From Varroa destructor (taxonomy: Eukaryota > Arthropoda > Arachnida > Mesostigmata > Varroidae): a stretch of 64,000 bases of DNA. A program made the position numbers and the translations under genes. The notes beneath the pieces are model-generated. The model was not told the origin of the DNA. It made no database searches and worked only from the letters and a program-made list of their open reading frames with translations. Each line of letters begins with the position of its first letter. Position 1 is the stretch's first letter. Below are positions 59,433-64,000 of this stretch, piece by piece. The stretch lies in the NCBI RefSeq assembly GCF_002443255.2, contig NW_019211460.1, positions 34,261,952 to 34,325,951 on the forward strand. Reading direction: 5' to 3'.

Positions 59433-60052
59433 CCGATAATTAAATTTCAATTAAACGAACAGTGAACGGCCATTCGAACACTGTTCAACGATCACAATGG
59501 GGATGGAGGACGCGGATGCTGGTGAAGGTAACAGTAATCTCTCGCAATCAGGACTCGGAAGGTAAAGAATCATCAGAGTAGAAGTAGAGACGTCTACGCT
59601 AAGAATGAACAAAATACAGACGCCGCTTCCATCTACAGGAAACAAAATCGGGAGAAGAGTTAGCAAGCAAAAAAGCCAGTAAGTGAAGGATAAAAAGGTG
59701 GAACAAGGAAAACTTTGCGCAAAACTTGGACAAGATGAGGAAGACACTCGAGAAAAACGAATTCGGCTGCAGCGAAGGCAAACACAGAAACACAGTGCAC
59801 CGATCATTGGCGTAGGACGTACAGACGTGCATGTCAAATTGAGACGATGAAAGAGGTGACATCATAATGGAAGAATGATAATGAAAGCAAAAAAAAAAAA
59901 AACAAAAAAAACAACAACCCATTTCACAAGTCACAACATAGGTGAGAACCGGGAGCAGAACGTTTGGTAATCAAAAGGCTTCGTGTGCATCGACCATCTG
60001 ATGGCTAACTCGTTAGCCATTTAGAACACTGGCACAAGACACAGCGAGGACT
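59433..60052. other. Purine-rich patch and poly-A run, no firm gene
   Basis: 59460-59850 is purine-rich on the + strand. One + frame from ATG 59498 gives charged peptides with two internal TAA codons, while the minus strand shows Ser/Phe/Leu-rich ORFs (59451-59837 and 59599-59934) that are most likely shadows. An A-rich run occupies 59890-59917. Confidence 0.4.
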
Positions 60053-60301
60053 ATGACAAAACATTGTAGTATGGTAAATCGTCTTACTTCAATAACTCAA
60101 AAACAACAGTCAAACCCTTCCTTGTCTTGCTACCGCTTTCCAAAGCGTTCAGAACCAAAACAGACTCGAGTAGAGCAGAATCGAAAAAAGGTAAACCCAA
60201 CACATAACGGTAGATGCGACATGAAGGCAGTAATTCGTAACTACGTGAAGCAAAACATGCAAAAAAACATACGAAAAAATATGTTTCCTTCTGATTTCTG
60301 A
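60053..60301 (+). CDS. THAP-like zinc-finger ORF, degenerate
   Basis: ATG at 60053 opens 82 codons of a very basic protein. The start MTKHCSMVNR, the SNPSLSCYRFPKRSEP segment and the later RKKVNPTHNGRCDM follow the layout of a THAP domain: an early Cys pair, the hallmark F/Y-x-FP about 25-30 residues on, then a Cys-x2-His pair after the basic helix. THAP domains are zinc-dependent DNA-binding modules of P-element-type transposases and host factors. Here the second Cys is Arg (CGT, one transition from TGT), the usual Trp of the helix is missing, and the last His is Lys, so zinc binding would fail. It is probably a relic of a transposase or a THAP gene. The assignment rests on motif order only. 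Confidence 0.35.
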   Translation: MTKHCSMVNRLTSITQKQQSNPSLSCYRFPKRSEPKQTRVEQNRKKVNPTHNGRCDMKAVIRNYVKQNMQKNIRKNMFPSDF

Positions 60302-61094
60302 TGATAGAAAATTTTAAATATTACGAGTCTAATCATGAAATGTGTCAACCAAATCATCCTTTATTGTCCATTATTTATTGCTTTCAGTCTACACAGACGT
60401 AGCTAAAAGCAAATGGCTGGTCAACCTTAGAGGTCGTCAATAGGTTAACATTATACGGCTTTTGCAATGTTAGCAAAGCGGCCAAACGATTCCTCAAAAA
60501 CAAGGTTTGTTAGCTGCTGGTTGAAACTGCACAACCCAATATATTCCTAGCCTCCCTATTTGTTAGAAGGAGAAGATTAAGTTCGTTCCGTAATCTGACG
60601 CGGTATCTATAGACCAACTGAAAGGTCAGCTGAGTCACTACGTCAATGGGTGAGAAGCATTATGTCACCGAAATGTGATCGTTATCTAGCCTGCAAAAAT
60701 CTGCCAGTCCATCATGGAAAAGGATGTACATACAAAAGGTATGGCCATGTAGAAATAAGGTCTTTCCTTGCAACGAAAAGGGTAGAGTGCTAGTTCGTCC
60801 GTTGAACTCGCTCCTATTGAGTTTGAGATAATCTGCGTCGAAAAGAGTGGCCTTACCACAACATGTGTTAGCCTAACTACAAAGCAGTATCGCTAGAACC
60901 CTTCTATAGAATTGACAATAGGACAAAACTCATCGCCTTAGTTCGTAAGAATATATCGGGCAACCACGAAATGAAAAGTGGTTCCAACTTTGACACCTAA
61001 GGTATGTAAAAGGCTTATGAAATTAGGAAGCCTGCTCTCCCATTCATTTACCCTTGACATACCATAGAAAAGGACAGCCAGCTTGACATAAACA
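60302..61094. other. Intergenic, no gene seen
   Basis: No ORF of note. It includes the downstream flank of the minus-strand coiled-coil gene. Confidence 0.6.
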
Positions 61095-61100
61095 TTTATT
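61095..61100 (-). terminator. AATAAA polyadenylation signal of coiled-coil gene
   Basis: AATAAA on the minus strand, 26 bases after the TAA at 61127-61129. Spacing is right for a short 3' UTR and the stop codon ends a well-supported coding frame. Confidence 0.45.
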
Positions 61101-61126
61101 ATTAAAAAACATGATGATTTTTTTTG

Positions 61127-61740
61127 TTAAACGTGTGCCGAAGGGGGCGCTACTGTGTCGAACTTTTTAGCCTCCTCCTCATGCCGATATGCCTTCGCTT
61201 CGTGTTTCCAAGCCTAAGCCTCGTAGTTCTTCATCTTCGTTAGGTTTTTAGTTTGTTCAGCCGCAAATTGCGTAGCTCTTTGTACGCTTTTTTTTTAGTC
61301 TCATCATGATTGACTGGTGTCGACGACGGAATCGGTCGACCCGTAAAGCATATCTTGATGCTTGCTTTGTATGCGCGACTGCTTCTATAATATGCCTCAG
61401 AGGCATGTTGCGCAAAATTCTCGCGCGAGGTGCATGTCGGCAAATTGCCAATCGTATATCTTCTGGGCCTCGTTCAATTTACGTCTTCCGCTAACGCTTT
61501 TCTCTTCGACGTAGCTGCTCGCAGTGTTCTTGCTATGCTGCAACGATTGCTGTTCCATGCATTGCATAATCAGGGTTATTTCGTTGCACTTTGTTGGGTA
61601 TCCATTGTACGGATTGCGCAGTTTCTCTCAATAATGAGGAAACAAGCGCATTCAATTGATGGTTCGCAGCATGAACTTTGAACCGCACTTGAATCTCATG
61701 ACCGGTACGTAAAAACAAACGCTCCATTAGGCCCAAGGTA
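61127..61740 (-). pseudogene. 3' end of a coiled-coil protein gene, frames broken
   Basis: The last 52 codons (61282 to the TAA at 61127) read a strongly amphipathic helix: QRATQFAAEQTKNLTKMKNY, then AWKHEAKAYRHEEEAKKFDT and a short Pro-Ser tail, with one in-frame TAG between the two parts. Upstream, the helix continues in other frames: KLNEAQKIYDWQFADMHLAR (about 61480-61420), then NFAQHASEAYYRSSRAYKAS (about 61420-61360). Before them lies an open frame, 61533-61736, followed by QEHCEQLRRREKR. At least three single-base shifts (one at the A9 run, 61288-61296) would join them. This is a cytoplasmic coiled-coil or axoneme-type protein by appearance; no family is named. AATAAA follows 26 bases past the stop. 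The + ORFs here are shadows. Confidence 0.42.
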
Positions 61741-62645
61741 GGTTATTCAACAAAAAAAAAAACGCTAAGAAGAGTGGTCGCGCTAAAATAAAATGTTGAA
61801 TACGTGAGAAACAATGGTAAGTACCTATCTTTAAATGTCCTATCGACACTTGTGTAACGAGGTGTCATTACTATTGTCTTTATATACTCATAAATATAGG
61901 GAATAACCTAGCAACGCTAATACAATCGCTTTACAATATGTGATCTCATTATGGAAACTTATTCAGCCTACCTTCTGGAATGGCTGCCCCATAAAATCGG
62001 GTGCTTCCACCTTGATTAAGAAAGAACGATCGTAAAACTACCCAGCCATTCCGGCACTACAAGGGAAGCTTCTCGTTGGCCTCGAGTTGACAGAACTAAT
62101 TTAACTGCGTTAACCCACGTAAATCAAGTAAGCCAAAATATCTCCAAACTGTTCAAAGACATACGTCCTTAGTGGCTAGATGATGTGCTGCATAAACTTT
62201 AGTTTCACATTTACCTTTTTACTTAAAGTTATTCCTATTTGTTGTCCTCTCCATTTAGAAGGGACTGGTGAATTTATAGAACGTATTTTTCTCGTATAGA
62301 CGAAGATAAGTCAGTTGGGCCTCGCTGCGAAAGTTATCAAAAAAAAAACCAAAGTTCTAGTTCAGGCGCACAGAAACGAAGAAATAAAATTCGCCAAACG
62401 ACGCATCACGCGAACCGCCCAAAGACAATAAGCCATCACCCAGCTATCGCTCACACAATCATCGAATGAAATACTTCCGAACTATGTACTGAAAATTAGT
62501 TCGACTGCGTCATGTGTACGTTTTCGTTATACAACACCGTTATTTATGAACCGTACATACCCCGAAGAAGTTTCGACGAAAAGTTGTTTTTTATAGGCTC
62601 AGTCCTGAATACCAGTTTATAAGTACTTCTACTCCAGAAAGATTG
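61741..62645. other. Non-coding, no gene seen
   Basis: A poly-A run at 61751-61762; otherwise nothing recognisable. Confidence 0.6.
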
Positions 62646-63109
62646 TTACTCCTGATCTTCTCGATCTAAATCTATAGAATGGTCTAAACATGTTGCAGTT
62701 ACTTTCCAACTAGTAGGAGGCAGGTTGCAAGAGACAAGACGAGTAGTGTACAGTGCAGGTTTAGTGTCCCGTGATTTTATAGCACAGGCGAAAATTAGCG
62801 CCATTATGGCTAAACAAAAGCAACAGCCGAAGATGTATCCGCCCGCGAAAACCCCTTCGATGAATATTGAAAAGAAAAGAAAACGATTCAGGGTAATAAA
62901 CAAATTCTACTTGGCAGAGGTTCGACTAAACTGGGCAGAGGTTGAGGTGCACGTAGAAATGGCAGCGTGATGAACAAGTAGAAATGCAATAATCTGCCTA
63001 AGATAGATGACATCTTAGCGAGCTGCAGACGCGTGCCAATGAGGAAGATCGGCACGCATCGAAAGTAAGACACCACGAAGGCAGAGCAGATTAAAGCGAT
63101 GGCTGACAC
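62646..63109 (-). CDS. Membrane-protein exon pair, tentative
   Basis: On the minus strand 63109-62888 encodes a hydrophobic segment (VSAIALICSAFVVSYFRCVP then IFLIGTRLQLAKM). After a pyrimidine-rich stretch with a TCGAAG acceptor (about 62858), 62857-62646 encodes a second strong helix (GVFAGGYIFGCCFCLAIMAL) followed by a basic Lys-Ser-Arg anchor and a soluble Cys-containing tail ending in DREDQE. Helix plus basic anchor plus acidic tail fits the C terminus of a membrane protein. The family is not identified; a CD36-like or tetraspanin-like reading was considered but no diagnostic motif is present. The + ORF 62725-62970 is a shadow. Confidence 0.27.
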
Positions 63110-64000
63110 TGGCGTTACGAGAAACTCGTTAGTCCGAAAATGTCGTCACTTACTGTGTAAAATAGTTGCTCTAAAGCAAAGATTAACGAATGTAACACGA
63201 CCCGTGACCGACTAATCACAGTAAACATGACAATGGCGGCGCAAAAAAGGCATAATAACTGTCACAAACAGCACAGCTGAGAGTTTATGTGGTACTAGAA
63301 TTCAGTAATCGCTTACGCATCTCGTAACTGCATTTCATCGTGAGATGCCTGGGCAATTCATGTCTAAGGAAAAGACAGCGTTACACACATGAACCGTACG
63401 CCCATGTACATGTGCATAATAACTTGTTTTACTTTGTGTCGGCAACAATATATAGATACATAAATAACAATAAAAGTTGGAAATCAGATCAAATTCAGGT
63501 TACCTACTAACGCCTTAATGGGCGCCGATAGAGTATACGGGTTGTATAAGTCTCGAACGTTGGATCATGCTTTTACATATAAATAATAGTATGTTATGCT
63601 TCTGCACAGAAGATGCCCGCGAAGGCCGTTAAAATGTAAATGCACTTGAATTCTTTGAACTTTGTTCTACAAAGCGCTTAACATTGCCAGAGTGCTATAA
63701 CATTCGACTTTAGCATAACGATTTATTATGTGAAGTCTTTAGGAACATAACCTCAGTTTCTTCAGCAAACAATACGGAAGAAAGTAGAACGACATTTGAA
63801 ATGCGTCCTTAAATAAACTATAATGTAATTATTTTCTAAAACGAATTAATCATATCCAAGATGAATATGTTCATCTCTAAATGATCTTTTGAACTCTTGT
63901 GATCTCTAAATGGTTTTGTGAACTTTTAAACCAGTCGAACCCGCACTGTTGCCCTGGCACACCGGGAGCCAACTGTTACAAACAGCACTTAAATACAGAA
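63110..64000. other. Intergenic, no gene seen
   Basis: AT-rich, no ORF above 60 codons, no repeat of note. Confidence 0.65.

Noticed and set aside
59451..59934. Minus ORFs of 128 and 111 codons, Ser/Phe/Leu-rich
   Set aside because: They follow from purine-rich, A-rich plus-strand DNA; no signal peptide or domain.

Overview
This is a gene-poor, AT-rich nuclear window from a eukaryote with spliced genes, TATA boxes, AATAAA signals and many (TA)n tracts. The clearest identity clue is a chitin-binding RR-type cuticle protein at 1.9-2.7 kb, which makes the host an arthropod. The style of its repeat and of its Ala/Pro/Val tail fits chelicerates (mite or tick); that narrower placement is inference. 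No tRNA, rRNA, CRISPR array or bacterial operon was seen.

Layout. 0-3 kb: cuticle gene with a TATA promoter, a signal-peptide exon and an RR exon broken by one frameshift. 4-5.5 kb: two retroelement scraps (aspartic protease, FADD reverse transcriptase). 14.9-15.9 kb: a likely + strand gene with very short introns (about 41-52 nt). 20-26.8 kb: GC-richer blocks with charged or coiled-coil ORFs on both strands. 29.6-30.1 kb: an intact single-exon gene for a small secreted cysteine-rich protein, with its own TATA box. 35-40 kb: broken exon-like blocks, including a membrane protein fragment. 47.2 kb: one exon with good splice sites at both ends. 48.1 kb: a long pre-miRNA-like hairpin. 51.4-55.9 kb: a decayed - strand Tudor-domain locus that contains about 37 copies of a tyrosine-bearing octapeptide repeat. 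60-63 kb: a THAP-like ORF, the 3' end of a coiled-coil gene with a polyA signal, and a membrane protein fragment.

Overall reading. Most recognisable coding blocks carry 1-nt frameshifts or in-frame stops, yet a few ORFs are intact. Either the region is rich in pseudogenes, or the sequence is an indel-prone long-read assembly. The Tudor locus, if functional elsewhere, would belong to the germline piRNA/nuage machinery; the other loci do not form a pathway together. Most small ORFs outside the listed entries look like chance, and many coding calls below are deliberately low in confidence because GC-rich random sequence also gives plausible peptides.
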